Source: an uncultured Pelagibacteraceae bacterium
Lineage (GTDB): Bacteria; Pseudomonadota; Alphaproteobacteria; Pelagibacterales; Pelagibacteraceae
Reading direction: 5' to 3'
Assembly: GCA_902537845.1 (NCBI GenBank)
Contig: CACBDC010000008.1
Location: 1 to 43,895, forward strand
DNA length: 43,895 nt
Below, in pieces: positions 29,929 to 40,459 of this stretch (position 1 is the first letter of the stretch; every line of letters begins with the position of its first letter). The position numbers and the translations under genes were made by a program. The notes below the pieces were generated by a model that worked only from the letters and a program-made list of their open reading frames with translations, was not told where the DNA came from and did no database searches.

Positions 29929-31488
29929 TTAAAATACTAACAAGAAGACAATTACAATACCAAAAAAACTTATTACGACATTATTTCTAAAATTTTTTAT
30001 TCTCATTTGTTCCATTTCTAGGTTTTTATTGTTTATACCTAAATTTAATTTCCCCTCAGCTGCAAGTTTTAATGCATATTCTGCCTTGTCCATTAAATCA
30101 GGAAAATGAGGTATTCGTTTTATTATTTCAGCAGATGTATTTAAAGCTGTATCAATTGTTGATTTAGGGCTTTTTAAGTTTTTCAGCCATTCTTCTAAAA
30201 CAGGTTTGGATACTTCCCAAATGTTTGTCTCTGGGTATAATTTTCTTGCAACTCCCTCCACTACGACCATAGTTTTTTGAAGCAATAACAATGGAGGTTG
30301 CGTAGCCATATTGAATTTTTCTGTAATTTCGAACAATTGAGCAAGCAAATTTCCACCTGAGATATCTTTTATAGACTGGCCAAAAATTGGTTCACCCACA
30401 GAGCGTAGTGCTTGAGCAAATTCATCCTTAGATGCATTTTGTGGAACTAATCCAGCTTGAAAATGAACTTCAGCAACTTTAACATAATCTCGTTTTATGA
30501 AACCATATAATATTTCAGCTAAAAACTTTCTATTATTTTTATCTAGTCTACCCATAATTCCAAAATCAACAGGTACAATATTACCTTTTGGGTCTATAAA
30601 TAGATTACCTTGGTGCATGTCGCCATGAAAAAAACCATCTCTAACAGCTTGTTTTAAAAAATGTTGAATTAGATTTTCTGCTAAATATTTTAAATTTATA
30701 CCCTGCTCCTCTAATTTTCCTTGTTCTCTAATTGAAACTCCATTGACTTTATCTAAAGTAAGAATTTTTTTTGTTGTATAATTCCAATAAATTTTTGGAA
30801 CGTTAAAACCTTTATCTAATTTAGTATTTTCATATAATTCGTTAGCAGCAGCAGCTTCAAATCTTAGATCCATTTCGATATTAGTAATTTCTCTTAAAAG
30901 ATGAACTACTTCTACTAGCTTCAATCTCTTCGCTTTTGAAATTGTATTTTCAACAATATACGCAAACAACATTAGAGCATCCAACTCCTCATTAAATAAT
31001 TGTTCTATATCTGGTCGTAAAATTTTTATTGCTACTTGCTTTTCCATATTTTCATTCTTAATTTTAGCAAAATGAACTTGGGCAATCGATGCTGCCGCTA
31101 TCGGTTCTCCTATTTCAATTATATTTTGATATTGTTTCTCACCAATTTCTTTTTTTATAACTTTCTTTGCTTCAAAAAGTTCAAAAGCAGGGACTTTATC
31201 TTGAAGTTTTTCTAAATCTTTTGCTATTTCATCGCCAATTATATCTGGCCGAGTGGCTAAAAATTGCCCGAGTTTTATAAACGTAGTGCCCATACCTTGG
31301 AGTGCATCACACAGGTTTTGACCCGGGTTTTTATTTTGCAAATGAGTGTTTTTTGAACCTATAGAAATCAAACTAAAAAATAAATTTATTGATACTGGTA
31401 TTTGATAAACTTGGTTTATCGAGTCAATTGCGCCTGAAGTGGACAATTTCCTAGCGATTTGGAATAACTTGAAAACTCTTTTTAGCAT
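29929..31488 (-). CDS. ubiB: Ubiquinone biosynthesis ADCK/COQ8-like protein UbiB
   Basis: A 519-residue atypical-kinase-family protein. It has the family-defining KxGQ element (FIKLGQFLATRPD, 71-82), an Ala-rich nucleotide loop AAASIAQVH, VAIKILRPD, the catalytic-loop-like FFHGDMHQGNLFIDP and VPVDFGIMGRL. A hydrophobic C-terminal tail (about 500-517) would anchor it in the inner membrane. It is needed for aerobic ubiquinone synthesis; the ATPase role is known for the family. It is adjacent to ubiE with no gap. Quinones made by this pathway are the probable ligands of the RegB sensor encoded at 38299. Confidence 0.95.
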   Translation of the reverse strand: MLKRVFKLFQIARKLSTSGAIDSINQVYQIPVSINLFFSLISIGSKNTHLQNKNPGQNLCDALQGMGTTFIKLGQFLATRPDIIGDEIAKDLEKLQDKVPAFELFEAKKVIKKEIGEKQYQNIIEIGEPIAAASIAQVHFAKIKNENMEKQVAIKILRPDIEQLFNEELDALMLFAYIVENTISKAKRLKLVEVVHLLREITNIEMDLRFEAAAANELYENTKLDKGFNVPKIYWNYTTKKILTLDKVNGVSIREQGKLEEQGINLKYLAENLIQHFLKQAVRDGFFHGDMHQGNLFIDPKGNIVPVDFGIMGRLDKNNRKFLAEILYGFIKRDYVKVAEVHFQAGLVPQNASKDEFAQALRSVGEPIFGQSIKDISGGNLLAQLFEITEKFNMATQPPLLLLQKTMVVVEGVARKLYPETNIWEVSKPVLEEWLKNLKSPKSTIDTALNTSAEIIKRIPHFPDLMDKAEYALKLAAEGKLNLGINNKNLEMEQMRIKNFRNNVVISFFGIVIVFLLVF

Positions 31489-32193
31489 TTATATTTTCCA
31501 CCCAGAATGTATAGCTGAAATACCGTTAGAAAGATTTCTATATTCTACATTGGTAAACCCATTTTTGTTTATTAGCTCTAAAAGCTGCTTTTGATTGTAA
31601 AAAGTATCAATACTGTTAATTAAGTATTTGTAAGGTCTTGATGATCCAACAATATACTTTCCTAAAGCAGGTATGGCTCTTGAATAATTTTTATATAAAA
31701 AATTTAAAAATTCATTATCTATTTTTGAAAACTCTAAACACATAAAACGACCACCTGGTTTTAAAACTCTGTAAGCTTCCCTAAGAGTTTTATTAATATC
31801 AGAAACATTTCTTATACCATAGCTAATTGAATAAAAGTCGTACATATTATCTTTAACTGGCAAAAATTCAGCTCTAGACTTAATCCATCTAATATTCTTA
31901 AAATTTTTAAGATTGATCTTTCCTTTTTTAAGCATATCTTCATTTGGTTCTATGCAAGTGACCGTTGAGAAATTTTTGTTTCGTAAAGAAAATAGTTTTG
32001 CTATATCCCCAGTTCCAGATGCAACATCAATTAATGAGGAGTCTCGAGAGGGATTCATCCAGTCTATAAATTTATCCTTCCAAATACGATGTATTCCAAA
32101 AGACATAATATCATTCATCAAATCATATTTATCGTAAACTTCCGAAAATACAGAATTGACTAATTTTGCTTTATCTTGAATAGTGTTTTTCAT
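31489..32193 (-). CDS. ubiE: Ubiquinone biosynthesis C-methyltransferase UbiE
   Basis: A 234-residue class I SAM-dependent methyltransferase with VFSEVYDKYDLMNDIMSFGIHRIWK (15-39), SAM-binding DVASGTGD (56-63), and the UbiE signature YSISYGIRNVSDINKTLREAYRVLKPGGRF. It methylates the ring carbon in ubiquinone synthesis. It is the first gene of the leftward block and its ATG lies only 11 bp from the divergent mutM ATG, so both promoters must lie within the coding sequence of the other gene or be extremely compact. Confidence 0.96.
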   Translation of the reverse strand: MKNTIQDKAKLVNSVFSEVYDKYDLMNDIMSFGIHRIWKDKFIDWMNPSRDSSLIDVASGTGDIAKLFSLRNKNFSTVTCIEPNEDMLKKGKINLKNFKNIRWIKSRAEFLPVKDNMYDFYSISYGIRNVSDINKTLREAYRVLKPGGRFMCLEFSKIDNEFLNFLYKNYSRAIPALGKYIVGSSRPYKYLINSIDTFYNQKQLLELINKNGFTNVEYRNLSNGISAIHSGWKI

Positions 32194-32204
32194 AAATTTA
32201 TTAT

Positions 32205-33074
32205 ATGCCAGAATTACCAGAAGTTGAAGTTGTTAAAAGGTCCTTAATTAACAAAACACAAAATCTAATTATAAAAACAATTAAAATAAATGATGGAAGA
32301 TTAAGATACAAAATTGATAAAAACAAAATTAAAAATATTATTGGGCTTAAGTTTAAAAAAATTTCTAGAAGATCTAAATATCTATTGTTTTTCTTCAATA
32401 AAGATATTGTAATGTTAGTCCATTTAGGCATGACAGGAAAATTTTTTTTTGTTAATCGTAATAAAAGAAAATACAAAACAAGTTTTTACTATGACATAAA
32501 TGACGATAAAGATAAAAAACATGATCGTATAATCTTCAATTTGTCAAATAATCAAAAATTAATTTATAACGATATAAGAAAATTTGGTTTCATAAAGATT
32601 ATAAAACGTATCAATCTATACCAAAATATCCATCTTAAACATTTAGGACCAGAACCATTAAGTGCTAAATTTAATATAGAATACTTTAAAAATTATATAA
32701 TAGGTAAAAAAAGAACTATTAAAGATCTATTAATGGATCAAAAATTTATATCCGGTCTCGGCAACATTTATGTGAATGAAATTCTTTTTTTTAGCGGAGT
32801 AAGACCTTCTAAAAAAATCAAAAAACTTAAGAATTTTGAGATTCAAAAAATTATAAAATTTTCTAAAAAGATAATTTCTAGAGCAATTATACTTGGAGGT
32901 TCATCTATAAAAGATTTTTCTAGTAGTAGTGGAAAAAAAGGTTCATTTCAGCAATATTTTAGTGTTTATGGAAAAAAGGGCGAATATTGCCCAAGGGTTA
33001 AGTGCATCGGTAAGATTAAAAAAATTGTAATAGCTAATCGAGCGACATTTTTTTGTAATAAATGTCAAAAATAA
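32205..33074 (+). CDS. mutM: Formamidopyrimidine-DNA glycosylase
   Basis: A 289-residue Fpg. The mature N terminus PELPEVE with catalytic Pro2 and Glu3 and the beta-strand Lys58 are present; the helix-two-turn-helix has DQKFISGLGNIYVNEILF; the C-terminal zinc finger uses Cys262, Cys267, Cys284 and Cys287, the C-x4-C spacing of the first pair being the alphaproteobacterial form. It removes 8-oxoguanine and formamidopyrimidines and nicks the strand. The protein is notably lysine-rich, in line with the AT-rich genome. No Shine-Dalgarno sequence is seen in the 11-bp spacer to ubiE. Confidence 0.97.
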   Translation: MPELPEVEVVKRSLINKTQNLIIKTIKINDGRLRYKIDKNKIKNIIGLKFKKISRRSKYLLFFFNKDIVMLVHLGMTGKFFFVNRNKRKYKTSFYYDINDDKDKKHDRIIFNLSNNQKLIYNDIRKFGFIKIIKRINLYQNIHLKHLGPEPLSAKFNIEYFKNYIIGKKRTIKDLLMDQKFISGLGNIYVNEILFFSGVRPSKKIKKLKNFEIQKIIKFSKKIISRAIILGGSSIKDFSSSSGKKGSFQQYFSVYGKKGEYCPRVKCIGKIKKIVIANRATFFCNKCQK

Positions 33075-33079
33075 TAAAG

Positions 33080-33108
33080 TTGACCGTATTTAAATGCGCA
33101 TATATACA
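33080..33108 (+). promoter_or_regulatory. Candidate rpsT promoter
   Basis: TTGACC at 33080-33085 and TATACA at 33103-33108 are exactly 17 bp apart. The expected start near 33115 is only about 4 nt before the rpsT ATG, so the transcript would have almost no leader. Confidence 0.55.
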
Positions 33109-33118
33109 ATCCTAAAAA

Positions 33119-33379
33119 ATGCCAAATACTAAATCAGCTATCAGAAGAGTGAGAAGGGTTAAAAAACAAACCCAAGTAAATAGAATAAGAAAAAGCAAGT
33201 ACAAGAATGCTGTTAAGCAAATGGAATTTCATCTAAAAGCAAAGGATAGAGAAAAAGCAAAAAAATATTTTTCAAAATTTCAATCAATTCTAATGCAGGT
33301 TGCTAAATCTGGCATAATAAACAAAAACACTGCTGCAAGAAAAATTTCTAGGATTTCTAAAAAAATTTCATCCAAATAA
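33119..33379 (+). CDS. rpsT: Ribosomal protein bS20
   Basis: An 86-residue S20: MPNTKSAIRRVRRVKKQTQV at the N terminus and NTAARKISRISKKIS at the C terminus match the family. It is a basic, helical protein binding 16S rRNA near the 5' domain. Its place between mutM and dnaA is frequent in alphaproteobacteria. Its promoter appears to lie in the 44-bp spacer after mutM; a weak terminator-like hairpin lies 69 bp downstream. Confidence 0.96.
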   Translation: MPNTKSAIRRVRRVKKQTQVNRIRKSKYKNAVKQMEFHLKAKDREKAKKYFSKFQSILMQVAKSGIINKNTAARKISRISKKISSK

Positions 33380-33595
33380 TCAATTCAAAGTTGATCGTTG
33401 AAAAAAATTCAATCTATATTTAGACTTATCTAACCAAATATAGAAACTTAATTCAGTAAGTTGAATTATTTTTTTTATTCTATCTGAACGTTTATTCTAC
33501 AACCAATTTGTAATTTTATTTTTGATTTCAACCTCTACTTGGTTGCAAACAATTTGTAAAAATCGTTTAAAGGAATCTCTTTAAGAAAATTCTAC
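33380..33595. other. Repeat-rich spacer before dnaA: candidate replication origin
   Basis: At 216 bp this is the largest gene-free stretch in the window. It is very AT-rich and holds an imperfect hairpin at 33414-33443 (CTATATTT with AAATATAG, inner AGA-CTTA-TCT), the hairpin at 33449-33468, a direct repeat CAATTTGTAA at 33504-33513 and 33550-33559, and an inverted pair CAACCAA (33500-33506)/TTGGTTG (33539-33545). No perfect TTATNCACA DnaA box is seen; TTATTCTACA at 33492-33501 is only loosely similar. Position beside dnaA-dnaN-gyrB suggests an origin, the dnaA promoter, or both. Confidence 0.4.
33449..33476 (+). terminator. AT-rich hairpin with T-run after rpsT
   Basis: TAATTCA, loop GTAAGT, TGAATTA (33449-33455 and 33462-33468) is followed by eight T residues (33469-33476). 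It would end rpsT transcripts, but the stem has only one G-C pair, so it is a weak terminator at best. Confidence 0.4.
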
Positions 33596-34984
33596 ATGGA
33601 TAATAATATTAAAAAACAAAATGCTTTTGTCTCCGAGGAGGAAAAGACATTAAATTGGGAAGATATACAAAATTCTTTTAAAAATACTTTTGGAAGTGAA
33701 ATTTATAATAGTTGGCTACAAAAGATAACATTAGTGAAAGAATATAATGATTACTTAATACTTGGTGTCCCTACAAGATTTTTCAGAGATTGGATTGTTT
33801 CAAGATATTTAGATAAGATTCTTGAGCAGGTAAAAAACTTTAAATTAAGTTTAACTAGAATAGAATTCAAAATCATTGAAGAAAAGAGACAAAGTCAGGA
33901 ATTTATAAAAATAGAGGAGCTTAATAAAGTCACTGAAATTAAGGACTCTATTTTAAATTATAACCGATTAAATCCTAATTTAAGCTTTGATAATTTTATA
34001 AAAGGGAACAGTAATGATATTGCTTTGTCCTATTCAAAGAAGGTTTGTGAACATATCTCTCGATATAATCCATTATATGTGTGCGGAGGTGTAGGTCTTG
34101 GAAAAACACATCTTCTAAATGCTATTGGACTAGAGCTTCAAAACAAGAACAATGTCATGTTTGTTTCAGCCGAAAGGTTTATGTATCACTTTATTAAATC
34201 CATCAAAAAAAATGATATGGTGAATTTCAAAGATTTTTTTAGAAAATCATCAGTATTTATAATTGACGATATTCAATTTATAAGCGGTAAAGAAAGTCTT
34301 CAAGAAGAGTTTTTTCACACATTTAATAGCTTGATGGATAAGGGCTCTCAAATAATAATCTCAGCAGACCGTCCACCAATGAAATTAGACAGAATTCAAG
34401 ATAGAATAAAATCAAGATTAGCAGGGGGATTAGTGGTTGATATTGAAGCGCCTGATCTTGAGTTAAAAACTAAGATTATTAGAAAAAAAATAAAAGAAAT
34501 AGAAAGTCAGTTCAAAGAGAATGTTAATTTAAGTGACGAAGTTATTACTTTTATAGCTAGTGAAAGTAAAACTAACATTAGAGAGCTTATCGGAGTGCTT
34601 AATAGAGTTTTAGCTTTTAGCAGAGTGCATAATAAAGAGTTAAATATTACAGACTGCAAAAGTATTTTAAAAGATGTTTTTAATCAAATAAGAGTTGTAA
34701 CAGTTGATAAAATTCAAAATGTAGTTTCAAATTATTTTAATATTGCATTAACTGAAATGCTTTCACAGAGAAGGTCAAGGCCATTGGCTAGACCAAGACA
34801 GATCGCTATGTATTTAGCAAAAAAGATGACAACGAGATCATTACCAGAGATAGGTAGAAGATTTGCTAACAGGGATCATACTACAGTAATTCATGCAGTT
34901 AAGACAATAACAAGACTCTCTGAGCAGGACGATGAAATGAAAAAAAATATTAATCAGATAAAAAGTTTATTACTTGAACAATAA
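33596..34984 (+). CDS. dnaA: Chromosomal replication initiator DnaA
   Basis: A 462-residue DnaA: N-terminal DnaB/DiaA-contact domain (about 18-90), a linker, the AAA+ domain from about 130 with Walker A GGVGLGKT (164-171) and Walker B FIIDD (221-225), and a C-terminal DNA-binding domain ending with the DnaA-box-reading NRDHTTVIHAVKTI. It opens the replication origin. It follows the 216-bp repeat-rich spacer and is 4 bp before dnaN. No well-placed Shine-Dalgarno sequence is seen. Confidence 0.98.
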   Translation: MDNNIKKQNAFVSEEEKTLNWEDIQNSFKNTFGSEIYNSWLQKITLVKEYNDYLILGVPTRFFRDWIVSRYLDKILEQVKNFKLSLTRIEFKIIEEKRQSQEFIKIEELNKVTEIKDSILNYNRLNPNLSFDNFIKGNSNDIALSYSKKVCEHISRYNPLYVCGGVGLGKTHLLNAIGLELQNKNNVMFVSAERFMYHFIKSIKKNDMVNFKDFFRKSSVFIIDDIQFISGKESLQEEFFHTFNSLMDKGSQIIISADRPPMKLDRIQDRIKSRLAGGLVVDIEAPDLELKTKIIRKKIKEIESQFKENVNLSDEVITFIASESKTNIRELIGVLNRVLAFSRVHNKELNITDCKSILKDVFNQIRVVTVDKIQNVVSNYFNIALTEMLSQRRSRPLARPRQIAMYLAKKMTTRSLPEIGRRFANRDHTTVIHAVKTITRLSEQDDEMKKNINQIKSLLLEQ

Positions 34985-34988
34985 CTAG

Positions 34989-36104
34989 ATGCAATTTGTT
35001 ATTAAAAGGGACATCTTACTAAAATCATTAAATTTTGTTCAGGGCGTTGTAGAAAAAAAAAATACTTTACCAATTCTGTCTAACGTTTTGTTACAACTAA
35101 AAGATAAAAAATTATCAATTATTGCCACCGATCTTGACATTATTTTTTACGATGAGATCACAAATGTCAAAATCCTTAAAGAAGGAAGTACCACTACTTC
35201 TGCATCAATTCTTTACGATATTTTAAGAAAAATTTCATCAAACTCGGAATTAAATTTTGATTTAAAATCAGAGAATAAATTAAGTTTAAGAAGTGAAAAT
35301 GCAGACTTCAACCTTTTGTGTTTACCAATAGATAACTTTCCAACCTTTGCCGATGAATTTGAAGGAAGTGAAATTTCATTAAATAATAACAGATTACTTA
35401 AACTTTTAAACAAAACTCGAATTTCAATTTCTAATGATGACACTAGACATTACTTGAATGGAATATTTCTTCACCTTACAGAAGCCCACGGAAGAAATTT
35501 TTTGACCGGTGTTGCTACAGATAGCCATAGATTATCATCAAGTAGCTTGGAAATAGAAAATATATCTGATTTTAATTCATTGATATTGCCAAAAAAAACA
35601 GTATTTCAATTATGTTCTCTTTTATCTGAAGCAACAGAGCAAATTACAATGCAAACTAGTGATAACAAAATAAAGTTTAATATTGGTAACATGAAATTGA
35701 TTTCTAAAGTAATAGATGGAAAGTTTCCTGATTATAAAAAAGTTGTACCAACAAATAATGATAAAACTTTAGTTGTTTCATCTAAAGACTTTATTAATTC
35801 TATCGAGAGAGTAGCCAGTGTTTCGATGGATAGAAAAGAAGGTGTAAAATTAGTCATTAATAAGGATAATGTTCAATTATCTGTTAATAGCGCCAACTCT
35901 GGAGATGGCAATGAGAAAATTAAAGCAAACTTTAGTTCAGAAAATTTAAATATAAGCTTTAACTCAAAATATCTGATTGATATTGCATCTGAGTTAGAGG
36001 ACAAGAATTTAAAAATGAATTTAAAAGACTCTACATCTCCCGTATTAATCGAAGATGCGTCTGACAAGAATAGTTATTATGTGATTATGCCAATGAAAAT
36101 CTAA
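34989..36104 (+). CDS. dnaN: DNA polymerase III sliding clamp, beta subunit
   Basis: A 371-residue beta clamp with the three repeated domains, including NTLPILSNVLLQ near the N terminus, GVATDSHRLSSSSLE in the middle and the C-terminal YYVIMPMKI. It encircles DNA and tethers the polymerase. It lies 4 bp after dnaA, so the two are one operon. The usual next gene, recF, is not present; a 132-bp spacer leads to gyrB. Confidence 0.98.
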   Translation: MQFVIKRDILLKSLNFVQGVVEKKNTLPILSNVLLQLKDKKLSIIATDLDIIFYDEITNVKILKEGSTTTSASILYDILRKISSNSELNFDLKSENKLSLRSENADFNLLCLPIDNFPTFADEFEGSEISLNNNRLLKLLNKTRISISNDDTRHYLNGIFLHLTEAHGRNFLTGVATDSHRLSSSSLEIENISDFNSLILPKKTVFQLCSLLSEATEQITMQTSDNKIKFNIGNMKLISKVIDGKFPDYKKVVPTNNDKTLVVSSKDFINSIERVASVSMDRKEGVKLVINKDNVQLSVNSANSGDGNEKIKANFSSENLNISFNSKYLIDIASELEDKNLKMNLKDSTSPVLIEDASDKNSYYVIMPMKI

Positions 36105-38294
<2,190 letters not shown>

Positions 38295-38298
38295 TACG

Positions 38299-39606
38299 AT
38301 GGACTTTTCAACTCTTTTTAGGACAAAAGAGAACTTAAACTTAGATAAAAGCACTCTTACAATTTTAAGGTACATAGCGATAATAGGCCAATTAATCGCT
38401 ATAAATATAGTCTTTTTTTATCTAAAATTAGAATTTCCTATTAAAGCTACTTTATCAGTGGTTTTTGTTGGTTTATTAACCAATTTATTCCTTCAATTTA
38501 AAGTTAAAGCCAATCAATTGAAAGATACATACGCATCTTTGTTTTTACTATACGATCTTTTTCAGTTAGCAGCTCTTTTGTATCTTACTGGTGGAATTTT
38601 TAATCCATTTTCAATTTTATTAATAATCCCTGCAATTGTTTCTTCCACTTTTTTAAGTATGGGCACTACAATCATATTGGGATTTATAACCTCAGTAATT
38701 CTTTTTATCTTAACACATTATTATTTGCCGTTGCCGGGGCTCTTATCTGAAAATTTTGACGTGCCGAGTTTTTATAAATTTGGAATATTAATTTCTATTT
38801 TAATTGGAATGATATTTTTAAGTTATTTTGGAATCAGATTTGCTGGCGAAACCAAAAAAAGATCAGAAGCTTTAAATAAACTTCAAGAAGTTATAGCTAA
38901 AGAGTACGAGCTTGAGTCTTTAGGAGGTCAAGCAGCTGCAGCAGCTCATTCTTTGGGCACTCCTTTGGCAACTATTGCCGTTGTTGCAAAAGAATTAAAA
39001 AAAGAACTTGGAGATAATAAAGATATCTCTAAAGATATAGAACTATTAATAAGTCAAACTAAGAGGTGTAGTGAAATATTAAAAAAAATATCAAAGAAGC
39101 AAATTAAAGAAGATATATTTATAAGTTCTATTAAATTAGAAGACTTAATAGAAGAAATAATAGTCTCATTTAAAGAGACATCTTCAAAAAAAATAGAATT
39201 AGTATCTGATGAAGACAACAATAAGATAAATATTGAGAGAACTCCTGAAATTATTTATGGATTAAGAAATTTCATTGGAAATGCTGTAAAATTTTCTAAA
39301 AGTAAAGTTAAAATTAATTTAAAGAGCGATTTACGTAAAATAGAAATTAAAATAAATGATGATGGACCTGGCATACCAGACGATATCATTAAAAAAATTG
39401 GCGAGCCTTACATAAAATCTAAATCAGTAGAGTTAAATTCTAATTCAGGATTAGGTCTTGGAACATTTTTAGGTAAAACATTGCTAGAAAGACAAGGTGC
39501 GAATTTATCATTCAGAAGAAATAATGATCTAGGTGGTGCTCTAGTAATTATAAGTTGGGATCCCAAAAAATTAATTAGCTCTTATATTCAAAAGAGTAAG
39601 AAATAA
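38299..39606 (+). CDS. regB: Redox-sensing histidine kinase RegB/PrrB-like
   Basis: A 435-residue membrane kinase. About six hydrophobic segments span residues 24-178. The quinone-binding signature GGxxNPF appears as GGIFNPF (98-104). The H-box is AAAAHSLGTPLATI with His217. Cys257 in QTKRC lies exactly 40 residues after it, the same spacing as His225-Cys265, the redox-active cysteine of Rhodobacter RegB. ATPase boxes are FIGNAVKFSKS, NDDGPGIPDDI and GLGLGTFLGKTLLERQGA. It senses ubiquinone redox state and phosphorylates RegA. It follows gyrB by 4 bp; its end overlaps the converging speB-like gene by 32 bp. The partner regA is 3.2 kb away. Confidence 0.95.
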   Translation: MDFSTLFRTKENLNLDKSTLTILRYIAIIGQLIAINIVFFYLKLEFPIKATLSVVFVGLLTNLFLQFKVKANQLKDTYASLFLLYDLFQLAALLYLTGGIFNPFSILLIIPAIVSSTFLSMGTTIILGFITSVILFILTHYYLPLPGLLSENFDVPSFYKFGILISILIGMIFLSYFGIRFAGETKKRSEALNKLQEVIAKEYELESLGGQAAAAAHSLGTPLATIAVVAKELKKELGDNKDISKDIELLISQTKRCSEILKKISKKQIKEDIFISSIKLEDLIEEIIVSFKETSSKKIELVSDEDNNKINIERTPEIIYGLRNFIGNAVKFSKSKVKINLKSDLRKIEIKINDDGPGIPDDIIKKIGEPYIKSKSVELNSNSGLGLGTFLGKTLLERQGANLSFRRNNDLGGALVIISWDPKKLISSYIQKSKK

Positions 39607-40456
39607 TCTTATAAGCTAATTTAGCAACAAGAAAATTATACGAGTTAAAATTTTTAATTGGTGCTAATTCATTTATATCAGCGCCAACTATATTAGATAC
39701 TCGGCAAACTTTTTTTATTATGGGCAAAACATCTTCCCAAAACATACCACCTGGCTCAGGCGTCCCAGTTGCAGGCATAATGCTAGAGTCAAGGCCATCT
39801 ACGTCAAAAGTAATATAAACATTTTTGTTTTTAAAAAATTTATCTAGTGAAGATAAATCCCAGTTATGCTTATCTTTTCCCCAAAATATTTCAATTCTGT
39901 CTCTGTTTTTTTTATAAAAATCCATCTCTTCTTTTGATAGATTTCTTATGCCGAATGAAACTACTTTTAAATTTTTATGATCTAAACACCTCTTAATAGC
40001 TGATGCATGAGAAAACTTTTCACCTTGATAGCTTTCTCTGAGGTCAGCATGAGCATCAAAATGTAAGAGAGTTATTTCATCGTACTTTTTAGTAAAAGGC
40101 TTGACCGAACCAGGTGTAATAGAATGCTCTCCTCCAAAGACAAAAGGAAATTTGCCGTCAGAAATAATATCCTCATTTATCTTTGATAGCTGGTTTAGAG
40201 CACTTTTTATTTTACTCTTTATAGAAAAAGGTTTTAATGTTTTGATCCCTATTTCTTTATAAGGCTCTTTGTTAAGTTCTTCATCGAAAAGCTCTACTTG
40301 ATGAGATGCTTTAATAATTTCTTTAGGACCATTTTTTGTGCCACCTCCGTAGCTGACTGTTTTTTCTAAGCCAAACGGAACTACTATTACTTGAGAAGTT
40401 GTGTTTTGCTCAGCATCTATTCCTAAGAAACCTTTTTTTGGACTAAGGTATTTCAT
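39575..40456 (-). CDS. speB: Agmatinase-like ureohydrolase
   Basis: A 293-residue arginase-fold enzyme with all six binuclear-manganese ligands: His111 (GGEHS), Asp134, His136 and Asp138 (HFDAHADLR), Asp218 and Asp220 (TFDVDGLDSS); TGTPEPGGMFWED is the usual specificity-region signature. Agmatinase cleaves agmatine to putrescine and urea. No arginine decarboxylase gene is nearby, so the substrate could instead be another guanidino compound such as an aminoalkyl-agmatine (inference). It is the last gene of the leftward cluster, 3 bp after the deoxyhypusine-synthase-like gene, and overlaps regB by 32 bp. Confidence 0.88.
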   Translation of the reverse strand: MKYLSPKKGFLGIDAEQNTTSQVIVVPFGLEKTVSYGGGTKNGPKEIIKASHQVELFDEELNKEPYKEIGIKTLKPFSIKSKIKSALNQLSKINEDIISDGKFPFVFGGEHSITPGSVKPFTKKYDEITLLHFDAHADLRESYQGEKFSHASAIKRCLDHKNLKVVSFGIRNLSKEEMDFYKKNRDRIEIFWGKDKHNWDLSSLDKFFKNKNVYITFDVDGLDSSIMPATGTPEPGGMFWEDVLPIIKKVCRVSNIVGADINELAPIKNFNSYNFLVAKLAYKIISYSFEYKS

Positions 40457-40459
40457 TTA

